DNA from: Mycobacterium sp. 852014-50255_SCH5639931
GTDB taxonomy: Bacteria > Actinomycetota > Actinomycetes > Mycobacteriales > Mycobacteriaceae
Assembly: GCF_001665605.1 (NCBI RefSeq)
Contig: NZ_LZSV01000002.1
Span: 124,001 to 188,000 of the forward strand
Direction of reading: 5' to 3'
Length of the DNA: 64,000 nt
Every line of letters begins with the position of its first letter. The first letter of the stretch is position 1. Of the stretch, positions 50,940-59,102 are shown piece after piece. The translations under genes were made by a program, and so were the position numbers. The notes beneath the pieces were generated by a model that worked only from the letters and a program-made list of their open reading frames with translations, ran no database searches and was not told where the DNA came from.

Positions 50940-52047
50940 AGTTCGCCCTGACGATCGCGCGCTGCGCTCGGGCCGCCGCCGGCGTGTGCTGGATGAGATG
51001 GCGGCGCACGACCTCGACGTCCTGGTCCTCGGCCGCCAGGCCAACGTCCGCTACGTCACCGGCGCACCACAGTTGTGGGTCGCCGGGACCCGGCCGTTCG
51101 GCCCGGCGTGTGTGCTGGTGCGTGCGACGGGGGCGATCCATCTCCTCAGCACCTGGGACGAGGGCATCCCCGACGACATTCCACATGAGAACCTGTACGG
51201 CATCTCGTGGAACCCGATGAACACCATGTCGGCGCTGCAGCGCATCGACGGCGCAGCCACCGCCCGGCGTGTTGGAACCGATGCGATATCACCGGTTTTC
51301 GCGCAACTGCTGCCGACGGCGTTTCCCAATGCGGAGCTCGTGGACGGCGAACTGGCGATGCGGGCCGCCCGGCGCATCAAGACGGCCGAAGAAGTGGTTG
51401 CGTTGCGGGAGGCCATCGCGGTCGCCGAATCGGGTTTGGCCGCCGCCGTGTCCGAACTACGGCCCGGGGTAACGGAGCAGGCGCTGGCCGGTGTCCTGCT
51501 GGAGGCGGTCGCGGCCGGCGGGGTGAGTACCCCGTCGAACCAGGATGTCGCGTGGGTGACGTCACCCGATCATCCGTGGCGGCGGGCAACCGGTGACGGC
51601 CGGGTCAAAGACGGCGACCTGGTGGCGTTTTCGGCCGGTGTGCTGGCCGGTGGGTACATCGGCGAGGTTGGGCGCACGTGGCCGGTGGGCGCCGTACGCG
51701 GCGCGGCCACCCTGTATCGACGCTGGGACAGCCTGTGGGGCCGGCTGCTGGCCGCATGCCGTCCGGGCGCCCCCGCGAGCGAATTGCTGGGTGCCTACCA
51801 GGCTGCCGGGGAGGCGCCACCGCCGATGCCGGTGGCCCGCGGGCTGGGCATGGGTTTTGACCCGCCCGTGATCTCCACCCACCTGCCGGCGACCGCGACC
51901 GCGGAACGGTTGGATCCGGGCATGGTGCTGGCCGTGACGGGCTACGTCTGGGAACAGGGAATCGGTGCGGTCTTCGGCCGGGAAGCCGTATTGATCACCG
52001 CCGAAGGCTCCGAGGTGCTGACCGACAGTCCTGCTTGGCGCGGATAG
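50911..52047 (+). CDS. M24-like creatinase-fold paralogue lacking metal ligands
   Basis: 378 residues, same two-domain layout as the preceding protein (VLDEMAAHDLDVLVLGRQAN, then KTAEEVVALREAI). At the metal sites the first Asp region reads LVAFSAGV, the second EVGRTW (Asp to Glu), and the GHGIG motif reads GLGMGF (His to Leu). Hydrolysis is therefore doubtful; a partner, scaffold or binding role is possible. Start is ATG 50911; ATG 50920 or 50929 are alternatives. It overlaps the preceding gene by 29 bases, so both are coexpressed. Confidence 0.8.
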   Translation: MTPMAPMSVEVRPDDRALRSGRRRRVLDEMAAHDLDVLVLGRQANVRYVTGAPQLWVAGTRPFGPACVLVRATGAIHLLSTWDEGIPDDIPHENLYGISWNPMNTMSALQRIDGAATARRVGTDAISPVFAQLLPTAFPNAELVDGELAMRAARRIKTAEEVVALREAIAVAESGLAAAVSELRPGVTEQALAGVLLEAVAAGGVSTPSNQDVAWVTSPDHPWRRATGDGRVKDGDLVAFSAGVLAGGYIGEVGRTWPVGAVRGAATLYRRWDSLWGRLLAACRPGAPASELLGAYQAAGEAPPPMPVARGLGMGFDPPVISTHLPATATAERLDPGMVLAVTGYVWEQGIGAVFGREAVLITAEGSEVLTDSPAWRG

Positions 52048-52049
52048 CC

Positions 52050-53042
52050 ATGGCCGGCAAGCCTAAACCTCCGGCGGAGGAGATCGTCAGGTACCACAAG
52101 GACGCTGAGACCCGCATCGCCACCATCACGTTCGATCGACCGGGCCAACTCAATGCGCCCACGATCGCCGCCAGGCTGCGCTACGCCGACCTGCTACACC
52201 GCGCCTCCATCGACGACGAGGTCAAGGTGTTGGTGGTCCGTGGGGCCGGCGACGATCTCGGCTCGGGTGCGGATCTGGTCGAGGAAATGGCGGCGCAGAA
52301 CTCCGCGGACCAGAAGCACCGGCTCGCCGAGTACCGGATCAGCGACGACGAAATCAGCTTTCCGCCCGAGGGTTCGTTTCGGCGGGGTGCCATCCTGGGC
52401 CAGTGGTACGCCAACCCGAACTCGGGGATAAGGGGCCTGCAGGACTTCAAGAAGATCAGCATCCTCGAGGCCAAGGGCTACTGCTACGGCTGGCATTTCT
52501 ACCAAGCGGCCGACGCGGACCTGGTGATCTCCAGCGACGATGCGCTCTTTGGGCATCCCTCCTTCCGGTATTACGGCTGGGGGCCGCGAATGTGGTGGTG
52601 GGCGCAGACGATGGGGATCCGGAAATTCCAGGAAATGGTGTTCACCGGAAGGGCTTTCACCGCCGCGGAGATGTACGACTGCAACTTCCTCAACAGCATG
52701 GTCCCCAGAGCAGAGCTGGAAGCGGAGGTGCAGAAGTACGCGCTGGCCTGCGCGCGCAATCGCCCCACCGACACGGTCTTCATGCAGAAGGTCTTCTTCG
52801 AGATCATGAAACAGTTTCAGGGCGAGTACATGGGCAGCATGCTCAGCGGATTCTTCGAGTCGATGGGCGGGGCGGTCCGACCCGACGGCGACGACTTCAT
52901 GCTCGGTGATGCCACCGATCGGGGACTGGGCGGAGCGGTGAAGGACAACGATGACAAGTTCCCCCAGGAATGGCGCCTGAGCAAGAAAGGACGCAAGAGC
53001 GGGGGGGCCAAGAAGGAGCCGAATCGAAAGCGGAAGCGGTAG
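52050..53042 (+). CDS. Divergent crotonase (enoyl-CoA hydratase/isomerase-like) with basic C-terminal tail
   Basis: 330 residues, longer than the usual 255-270. The N-terminal half has the crotonase pattern (TITFDRPGQLNAPT, then VLVVRGAGDDLGSGADLVEE), but a roughly 40-residue insertion follows and the second oxyanion segment reads AKGYCYGWHF rather than the usual Gly-rich one. The catalytic Glu region reads FGHPSFRYYGWG, lacking an obvious Glu. The last 20 residues are Lys/Arg-rich. Start ATG 52050. The next gene starts on its last base. Confidence 0.8.
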   Translation: MAGKPKPPAEEIVRYHKDAETRIATITFDRPGQLNAPTIAARLRYADLLHRASIDDEVKVLVVRGAGDDLGSGADLVEEMAAQNSADQKHRLAEYRISDDEISFPPEGSFRRGAILGQWYANPNSGIRGLQDFKKISILEAKGYCYGWHFYQAADADLVISSDDALFGHPSFRYYGWGPRMWWWAQTMGIRKFQEMVFTGRAFTAAEMYDCNFLNSMVPRAELEAEVQKYALACARNRPTDTVFMQKVFFEIMKQFQGEYMGSMLSGFFESMGGAVRPDGDDFMLGDATDRGLGGAVKDNDDKFPQEWRLSKKGRKSGGAKKEPNRKRKR

Positions 53043-55459
53043 TGGCGGAGTCCGCCATCGAGCCACCGCTAGCCGGCTATACCGTGGTCGAGCTATCCAC
53101 CGGAATCGCAGGCGCCTACTGCACTAAGTTGCTCGGCGACGGTGGGGCGGACGTCGTCAAAGTCGAGCCGCCCGAAGGCGATCCGCTGCGTTCCTGGTCC
53201 GCCTCTGGCGCCGCCATCCCGCCCGGCGGCGACGGGGCGTTGTTCAGCTTTCTGGCCGGGTCGAAGCGCAGCGTCGTTGTGGATCCACGGCTCGACGTCG
53301 ACGTCGAGCTGGTCGACAGGATACTTGCGGCCGCGGATGCGGTGGTGTGGTCCGCCGGCTCGAAAGTCGCGGAGCGCCCCGAGTTCGCGCCCGCGGTCAT
53401 GCACCGCCGCCATCCGCACCTCACCGTCATGTCGATCACGCCGTTCGGATTGGAGGGGCCCTGGCACGATAGGGCAGCCACCGAATTCACGTTGCAGGCA
53501 TGGTCTGGCGGGATCGTCGGCCTCGGACGTGGCGAGGCGGACCGCGCACCGGTGTTCGTGGGAGGACAAGTCGGCGAGTATCTGGCCGGGGCCTACGCGA
53601 GCGCGGCCATGCTGGCTTCGCGCCACGGCCGGAGCGGCGATGGCCCGGGCGAACTTCTCGACCTGTCCATGCTGGAAACGCAGATCCTTTCCCTCACCTA
53701 CTATCCCGTCACCTATTTCGAGATGCTCGGGCGGCCCTGGCGGGACGCGCGCCGCGTCACCGTACCGGGTGTGGCGCGTGCCAAGGACGGACTGGTCGAC
53801 GTCGGATGCGGGACCGCGCAGCAGTGGTTCGACTTGTGCGCGATGGTCGGCCACCCCGAATGGATCGACGAGGACTCATCGCTGACGATCACCGAGCGGG
53901 CCAACCTCAATGCCGACGAAATCTACGCGTGGTTCGAAAGCAACACGGTCAACGAGATACGCGAACTCGCAACCGCCTTCCGAATCCCCAACGCCCCGGT
54001 TGCCGACGGTGCCAACGTCGCATCGCTCGACCAGTTCCGCGAGCGCGGTTCGTTTGTCGAGAACCCGGGCGGCCGGTTCCAACAACCGGGCCATCCCTAC
54101 CGGATGACGCCCGCGCGGCTTCGCCGGCCGCAACCCGCACCGCGGCTGGGCGAGCACACGGCGCAATACCGGACCGCAAAATTGATACCCCGGCCCGTGC
54201 CCACCCGGGACGGGAATCGGCTGCCCCTGAGTGGGATTCGCGTGCTGGACATGACGACGTTCTGGGCCGGCCCCTGTTGCACCCACTTTCTGGCGATGCT
54301 TGGTGCGGAAGTCATCCATGTGGAATCGACCCGCCGTCCGGACGGGACCCGGCTGATCGCGGGGGTGCCCGTCAGCGAGAACCAGTGGTGGGAGAAGTCG
54401 CCGATCTTCGCGGCGCTGAACACCAACAAGAAGGGCCTCACGCTGGATCTGCAAAGCCCGCGCGGCCGTGATCTCCTGCGCCGGCTCATCGCGACCTGCG
54501 ACGCGGTTGTGGAGAACTTCACGCCCCGCGTGCTCGATCAGATGGGCCTTGATTTCACTGCGGTCCAATCGATTAAGCCCGATGTCGTGATGGTGCGGAT
54601 GCCCGGCTTCGGACTGGAAGGCCCATGGCGCGACAACCCGGCATTCGCGTATGTCATCGAGGCCGCGTCCGGATTGACGTGGCTGACCGGATACGCCGAC
54701 CGCACACCGTATGACCCATACTCGATCGGTGACCCGAACGCGGGCATGCATGCCGTGAATGCGTTGCTGCTGGCGCTGGAGCACCGGCGCCGCAGCGGCG
54801 AAGGTGTGTTCGTCGAAGCGGCGATGGTGGATGCCGCGCTCAGCATCGCCGCCGAGCAGGTCATCGAATATTCTGCGTACGGGGCGTTGCTGGAGCGCGC
54901 GGGCAACCGGGGACCGACGGCGTTTCCGCAAAACCTTTACCGCAGCAACGACATCGACGAGTTCGGCCGGCCCGACAGCTGGGTCGCGATCGCGGTGAGC
55001 ACCGACGAGCAGTGGAAGGAGTTGTGCGTCGCGATCGGGTCGCCCCCATGGGCAAGGGATCCCAAGCTGGCCAGCGCACAGGGCCGGAAAGAGCATGAGG
55101 ATGCCATCGACGAACGGTTGGACGCGTGGTGTGCGCGACGCAGCCGCGACGAGATCGTCGCGACTCTTTGGAATGCCGGCGTTCCGGTGGCCAAGGTCAT
55201 GCAGCCGCACCGCCAAACAGAACTGGATCAGCTGGCGTTTCGCGGCTTCTTCGAGGAAGTCGACCACCCGGTCAACGGCCCGGCTAGGCTCAGCACCGTG
55301 CCGATGAGGCTGTCCGCAGGGCCGTCGAAGTTCCACACCCAGCACGCGCCGCTGTTGGGGCAGCACAACCATGAATTGCTGGCCGAGCTGGGGTTGGACG
55401 GCTCGGAAATCGCCGACCTGGAAGCGGACGGCGTTATCGGTTGCGCACCGGCGATGTGA
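53042..55459 (+). CDS. Tandem-fused CaiB/BaiF (class III) CoA transferase
   Basis: 805 residues made of two CaiB-type domains in tandem: domain 1 starts GYTVVELSTGIAGAYCT (about residue 12), domain 2 starts GIRVLDMTTFWAGPCCT (about 400). Single-domain members form interlocked dimers, so this fusion is a covalent dimer. At the catalytic Asp position domain 1 has Glu (TEFTLQA) and domain 2 has Ala (FAYVIEA). GTG 53042 overlaps the crotonase stop. Activity may be reduced, or Glu may substitute. Confidence 0.9.
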   Translation: MAESAIEPPLAGYTVVELSTGIAGAYCTKLLGDGGADVVKVEPPEGDPLRSWSASGAAIPPGGDGALFSFLAGSKRSVVVDPRLDVDVELVDRILAAADAVVWSAGSKVAERPEFAPAVMHRRHPHLTVMSITPFGLEGPWHDRAATEFTLQAWSGGIVGLGRGEADRAPVFVGGQVGEYLAGAYASAAMLASRHGRSGDGPGELLDLSMLETQILSLTYYPVTYFEMLGRPWRDARRVTVPGVARAKDGLVDVGCGTAQQWFDLCAMVGHPEWIDEDSSLTITERANLNADEIYAWFESNTVNEIRELATAFRIPNAPVADGANVASLDQFRERGSFVENPGGRFQQPGHPYRMTPARLRRPQPAPRLGEHTAQYRTAKLIPRPVPTRDGNRLPLSGIRVLDMTTFWAGPCCTHFLAMLGAEVIHVESTRRPDGTRLIAGVPVSENQWWEKSPIFAALNTNKKGLTLDLQSPRGRDLLRRLIATCDAVVENFTPRVLDQMGLDFTAVQSIKPDVVMVRMPGFGLEGPWRDNPAFAYVIEAASGLTWLTGYADRTPYDPYSIGDPNAGMHAVNALLLALEHRRRSGEGVFVEAAMVDAALSIAAEQVIEYSAYGALLERAGNRGPTAFPQNLYRSNDIDEFGRPDSWVAIAVSTDEQWKELCVAIGSPPWARDPKLASAQGRKEHEDAIDERLDAWCARRSRDEIVATLWNAGVPVAKVMQPHRQTELDQLAFRGFFEEVDHPVNGPARLSTVPMRLSAGPSKFHTQHAPLLGQHNHELLAELGLDGSEIADLEADGVIGCAPAM

Positions 55460-55465
55460 CCGACG

Positions 55466-56275
55466 ATGGCGATCGATCCCTCGGACATCATGCTTACCGG
55501 CCGCGTGGCGGTGGTCACCGGCGGGGGAGCGGGCATCGGTCGCGGCGTCGCGGCCGGTCTCGCCGCCTTCGGCGCGACAGTGGCGATCTGGGAGCGCGAC
55601 CCGCAAACCTGTGCTCAGGCCGCGGAATCCATTGGCGCCCTGGGCATCGTGACCGATGTCCGGGACAGCGGCCAGGTGGACGACGCGCTGCAGCGCACGA
55701 ACGCCGAACTTGGCACTCCGACGATCCTGGTCAACAACGCCGGAGGGGTGTTTTCGTCACCGCTGCTGGAGACCAGTGAGAACGGTTGGGATGCCCTTTA
55801 CCGGGCCAACCTGCGTCACGTGCTGCTGTGCACGCAGCGCATCGCGAGGCAGCTGGTGGCAGCCGGCATCGGCGGCAGCATCGTCTCGGTGACATCGATC
55901 GAGGGGGTGCGCGCCGCACCGGGCTACGCCGCATACGCGGCGGCCAAGGCGGGCGTCATCAATTACACCCAGACCGCGGCGCTGGAACTGGCGCCGCAGG
56001 GCATCCGGGTCAACGCGATCGCGCCCGACATCACGCTCACCGAGGGGCTGGCGCAGCTCGGCGGCGAGGCGGCGCTGACCCGAATCGGCCACGTGGTGCC
56101 GCTGGGACGCCCGGGCCATGTCGACGAAATCGCCAGCGTCGCGGTCTTTCTCGCATCCGACATGTCGGCATACCTGACCGGGCAGACTCTGCACGTCGAC
56201 GGCGGCACCCACGCGGCGAGCGGTTGGTATCACGACCCGAACACGGGCGAGTACCGGCTCGGCCCGTCCGGCTAG
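55466..56275 (+). CDS. Short-chain dehydrogenase/reductase
   Basis: 269 residues. TGGGAGIG (about 18-25), NNAGG (about 90-94), catalytic Ser in SVTSIEGVRAAPG and YAAAK (about 152-156), then LTGQTLHVDGG. A roughly 25-residue C-terminal extension (SGWYHDPNTGEYRLG) follows the usual end. ATG 55466 is six bases after the CoA transferase stop. It ends the P450 operon and its stop shares CTAG with the convergent SDR. Confidence 0.92.
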   Translation: MAIDPSDIMLTGRVAVVTGGGAGIGRGVAAGLAAFGATVAIWERDPQTCAQAAESIGALGIVTDVRDSGQVDDALQRTNAELGTPTILVNNAGGVFSSPLLETSENGWDALYRANLRHVLLCTQRIARQLVAAGIGGSIVSVTSIEGVRAAPGYAAYAAAKAGVINYTQTAALELAPQGIRVNAIAPDITLTEGLAQLGGEAALTRIGHVVPLGRPGHVDEIASVAVFLASDMSAYLTGQTLHVDGGTHAASGWYHDPNTGEYRLGPSG

Positions 56276-57111
56276 TGGCTCCACCCTTCGGCGGCCTGAT
56301 CTGAGAAGGTGCGGTCGATGCGATCGAACCTACGACGGATCGACGCGCGGGCGGCTTCGTGCGGCAGCACATACAGACGGTTGGCCAGGATCGCATCCGC
56401 CGTCAACCGGGCGACATCTCTTACACCGACGCCCTTGTCCTGCGTCGGTAGCGTCCCGTCCGCCGCCTCCGGCGAGGACGACAGCCCGTAGTCCGCGCCC
56501 CGGATCCGTTCCGAGTTGGAGACCAGCTTGGTCTCCACCACCATCGGGCACAGCACCGAAACACCGATGCCGTCGTCCTTGAGCTCGCGGGCCAGCGTCT
56601 CGGCCAGGCCGACCACGCCGTACTTGGCGACGCCGTACGCCCCGAGGCCGGCGTTGGAAACCAGGCCGGCGAAGGACGCGGTGAACGCGAGGTGTCCGCC
56701 CGTGCCCTGTTCGAGCAGCCGCGGCAGGAAGGCCTCGACGGCGTGGATGTTGCCCCACAGGTCGATATCGATGACCCAGCGCCAGTCGTCGTGGGTCATC
56801 TGCGCGATCGGACCCGCGACCACGATGCCGGCATTACTGAAGACCACGTCGACGCGGCCGAGCAGGCGAAAAGATTTCTCCGCGAGGTGAACCATTTCGC
56901 TGAGATGCCGGACGTCACACACCACCCCATGCGCATCGAATCCCCCTGCGCGCAGGTGGTTTACCGCCTCCTCCAGGCCGGGCTGATCGACATCGGACAG
57001 CACCACGCGGGCCCCCCGGCGGGCGAATTCGGTGGCTGTGGCCAAGCCGATGCCACTCGCACCGCCTGTGACGACCGCTCCGCGACCTTCAAATCCGGCA
57101 ATTCCGTTCAC
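56272..57111 (-). CDS. Short-chain dehydrogenase/reductase
   Basis: 279 residues. TGGASGIG (about 16-23), FSNAGIV (about 88-94), catalytic Ser in FTASFAGLVSN and YGVAK (about 156-160). The GTG at 57111 is chosen over ATG 57144, which would overlap the preceding gene's end. It lies 10 bases downstream of the mycofactocin-type SDR on the same strand, so both are probably transcribed from the 58130 operator region. Confidence 0.88.
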   Translation of the reverse strand: MNGIAGFEGRGAVVTGGASGIGLATATEFARRGARVVLSDVDQPGLEEAVNHLRAGGFDAHGVVCDVRHLSEMVHLAEKSFRLLGRVDVVFSNAGIVVAGPIAQMTHDDWRWVIDIDLWGNIHAVEAFLPRLLEQGTGGHLAFTASFAGLVSNAGLGAYGVAKYGVVGLAETLARELKDDGIGVSVLCPMVVETKLVSNSERIRGADYGLSSSPEAADGTLPTQDKGVGVRDVARLTADAILANRLYVLPHEAARASIRRRFDRIDRTFSDQAAEGWSH

Positions 57112-57121
57112 AGACCGGATG

Positions 57122-57970
57122 CTACTTAAGGCAGCTACCCGCATCGATGGGCAGGGTCACGCCGGTGATGTAGCGGGATTCGTCGGAGGCGAAGAACAGC
57201 ACCGCGTTGCTGACGTCGATCGGCTCCACCCATGGAATCGGCAGGGTGTGAAACAGCTGGCAGATCGGCGCCATGTCGTCGGGACCGGGATTCTCCAGGT
57301 CCGGGCGGAACATCTTGAAGGTGCCCTCGTTGTGCAGCATCGGTGTCTTGACATGGGTCGGGTGTACCGAGTTGACCCGAATCATGTGCTGTCCCAGCTC
57401 AACCCCGAAGGCGCGCATCAACCCGACGACACCGTGCTTGGCGGCGACATAGTGACCGGTGTGGGGGTAGGCCTTCAGGCCGCCGACCGAGCTGGTCAGG
57501 ATGATCGAACCGCCCCTGCCGCCCGATAACAGATGCGGTACACCGGCTTTCACGGTTTTCCACACCCCGGCGAGGTTGATGTCGATCATCTCGGTCCAGT
57601 CTTCTTCGCTGGTTTTGTCCAGCGTGTCGCCGCCGTTGCCGATCCCGGCGTTGGCCACGATGATGTCGAGCCGGCCGAGTTGTTCGACGCCGCTGTCCAC
57701 GGCGGCTTTCAGCGCCCCGTAGTCGCGCACGTCGACTTCGGCGGTGACGATCCTGCGGTTGTGTCCCTTGACCAGGTCGGCCGTCTCGGCGAGATCCTCG
57801 GGCGTCGAAGCCGGGATCGCGGTGTCCGTCACGCCCTCGCGGATGGGCTTGCAGATGTCGATGGCGATGATGTCGGCGCCCTCTTGTGCCAACCGCACTG
57901 CGTGGCTGCGGCCCTGACCGCGCGCTGCTCCGGTGACGAAAGCGACTTTGCCCTCAACACGTCCGGTCAT
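57122..57970 (-). CDS. Mycofactocin-type short-chain dehydrogenase
   Basis: 282 residues. The N-terminal phrase VAFVTGAARGQGRSHAVRLA, with the long segment between the Rossmann start and NAGIG, is characteristic of SDRs that carry a non-exchangeable NAD and use mycofactocin as electron acceptor. Catalytic Ser in LTSSVGG and YVAAK (about 169-173) are present. ATG 57970. The GAGAAT-type operator lies 160 bases upstream. It probably oxidises a secondary alcohol of the regulon's substrate. Confidence 0.92.
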   Translation of the reverse strand: MTGRVEGKVAFVTGAARGQGRSHAVRLAQEGADIIAIDICKPIREGVTDTAIPASTPEDLAETADLVKGHNRRIVTAEVDVRDYGALKAAVDSGVEQLGRLDIIVANAGIGNGGDTLDKTSEEDWTEMIDINLAGVWKTVKAGVPHLLSGGRGGSIILTSSVGGLKAYPHTGHYVAAKHGVVGLMRAFGVELGQHMIRVNSVHPTHVKTPMLHNEGTFKMFRPDLENPGPDDMAPICQLFHTLPIPWVEPIDVSNAVLFFASDESRYITGVTLPIDAGSCLK

Positions 57971-58129
57971 GGCTACCTCAACTCCTGACTAGTGATCGCA
58001 TGCCTCAGCGTGAACAGCCGTTGCCGCGTGCCCCCGGCGTGTGCACCTCGCCGCCTTTGCACTCTGTCACCACGCGCTCTTGAGTGTCAACGACGAATCC
58101 GTTTTGGCTATTTGTGATTCTAGATATTA

Positions 58130-58144
58130 GAGAATCTGATTCTC
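58130..58144. promoter_or_regulatory. Operator GAGAATCTGATTCTC upstream of SDR pair
   Basis: Same GAGAAT/ATTCTC arms as at 14728 and 58983 with a different spacer (CTG). It lies between the TetR stop (58210) and the SDR start (57970), upstream of the latter. It extends the presumed regulon to the SDR pair. Confidence 0.7.
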
Positions 58145-58209
58145 GGCAGCAAATGACGTGCGGTATTTGATCAGGTCCAGCAGCGGGGACGGCCCGGCGG
58201 GGGTTCGCG

Positions 58210-58926
58210 CTAGCCGACGAAGCCGCGTGAGCAGAAATCCCATACCTCTTCGCTGGTAATGGGATGCATGGTCGCGTCATCGGAGCCGCCGCTGGATTGC
58301 GCGATGAACATCACTGTCTGCATGGTCATCGCGGCCATCCGCTTCGCATTGACGCCCGCGCGCAATTCACCGGCGTCATACGCCGCTTCCATCAATTCGG
58401 TGAGCAAAGCCAACAGGGGGGCATGCGCCACCTTGACCTCGGCGGGATGGGTAACGAGCAACCGTGGCGCAAAGTCGGTGAACAGCGGCCGCTGAGCGGT
58501 CGGATCCGGACGGGAGGCCTCATACAGCAGTTGTACGGCCACCTTCAGGCGCTCCAGCGGATCGGCCTGGCTTTCCGTGGCGGCGCGAATCTGGTCGGCG
58601 GACCGGCTCAGGGCGTCTTCGAACAGCGCCAACAGCAGCTCATGCTTGCCGTCGAACTGCAGGTAGAAGCTGCGTAGCGACTGGCGGGAGCGGTCGACGA
58701 CCTCTTGCACGGTAAAGTCCGTGGAGCCCTTCTCGATGATGATGGCCTGCGCCGCGTCGAGGAAGCGCTGAACGCGTTGCGCAGCTCGCAATTTCGCCGT
58801 CTTGATCGACCTCTCGACGGCGCGCTGCTTCCAGGCGGGCTCTTCGCTCGGGCTGGTCACGGCCGGCTCAGCTGATTGCCGCGAGGGGAGAACATGATTG
58901 GACTGTACCGGAGAACGCCGTGACAT
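58210..58926 (-). CDS. TetR-family regulator, candidate repressor of the GAGAAT regulon
   Basis: 238 residues, longer than usual because of a roughly 50-residue Ser/Pro-rich N-terminal arm (SAEPAVTSPSEEPAWKQR). The DNA-binding domain is RFLDAAQAIIIEKG, then VQEVVDRSRQSLRSFYLQF (about 85-105). The C-terminal ligand domain ends DFCSRGFVG. ATG 58926 is chosen; GTG 58947 is possible. The GAGAAT palindrome lies 57 bases upstream, in the divergent region with the FadE at 59103, and a second site lies 66 bases beyond its stop. Target assignment is inference. Confidence 0.88.
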   Translation of the reverse strand: MSRRSPVQSNHVLPSRQSAEPAVTSPSEEPAWKQRAVERSIKTAKLRAAQRVQRFLDAAQAIIIEKGSTDFTVQEVVDRSRQSLRSFYLQFDGKHELLLALFEDALSRSADQIRAATESQADPLERLKVAVQLLYEASRPDPTAQRPLFTDFAPRLLVTHPAEVKVAHAPLLALLTELMEAAYDAGELRAGVNAKRMAAMTMQTVMFIAQSSGGSDDATMHPITSEEVWDFCSRGFVG

Positions 58927-58982
58927 CGCTGCGCTCGACCCCCTCACGGATCATGTGTCGGAGATTGTAACTTCCTCGCCAT

Positions 58983-58997
58983 GAGAATACTATTCTC
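58983..58997. promoter_or_regulatory. Operator GAGAATACTATTCTC between tetR and FadE
   Basis: Perfect palindrome identical to that at 14728. It lies in the divergent region between the TetR (58926) and the acyl-CoA dehydrogenase (59103), consistent with autoregulation. Confidence 0.78.
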
Positions 58998-59102
58998 TTA
59001 GACGTGTGTATGGAAGCGTAATCACAAGAGCGAACCGCGCGGTCGGCGGAAATCGTGATCTACCGACACCCGGCAGTGCTCACGACCGTTCCGGGGAGTC
59101 GC

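Noticed and set aside
53876-55606. 576-residue open frame antisense to the fused CoA transferase
   Set aside because: Shadow of a clearly coding gene with no motifs of its own.
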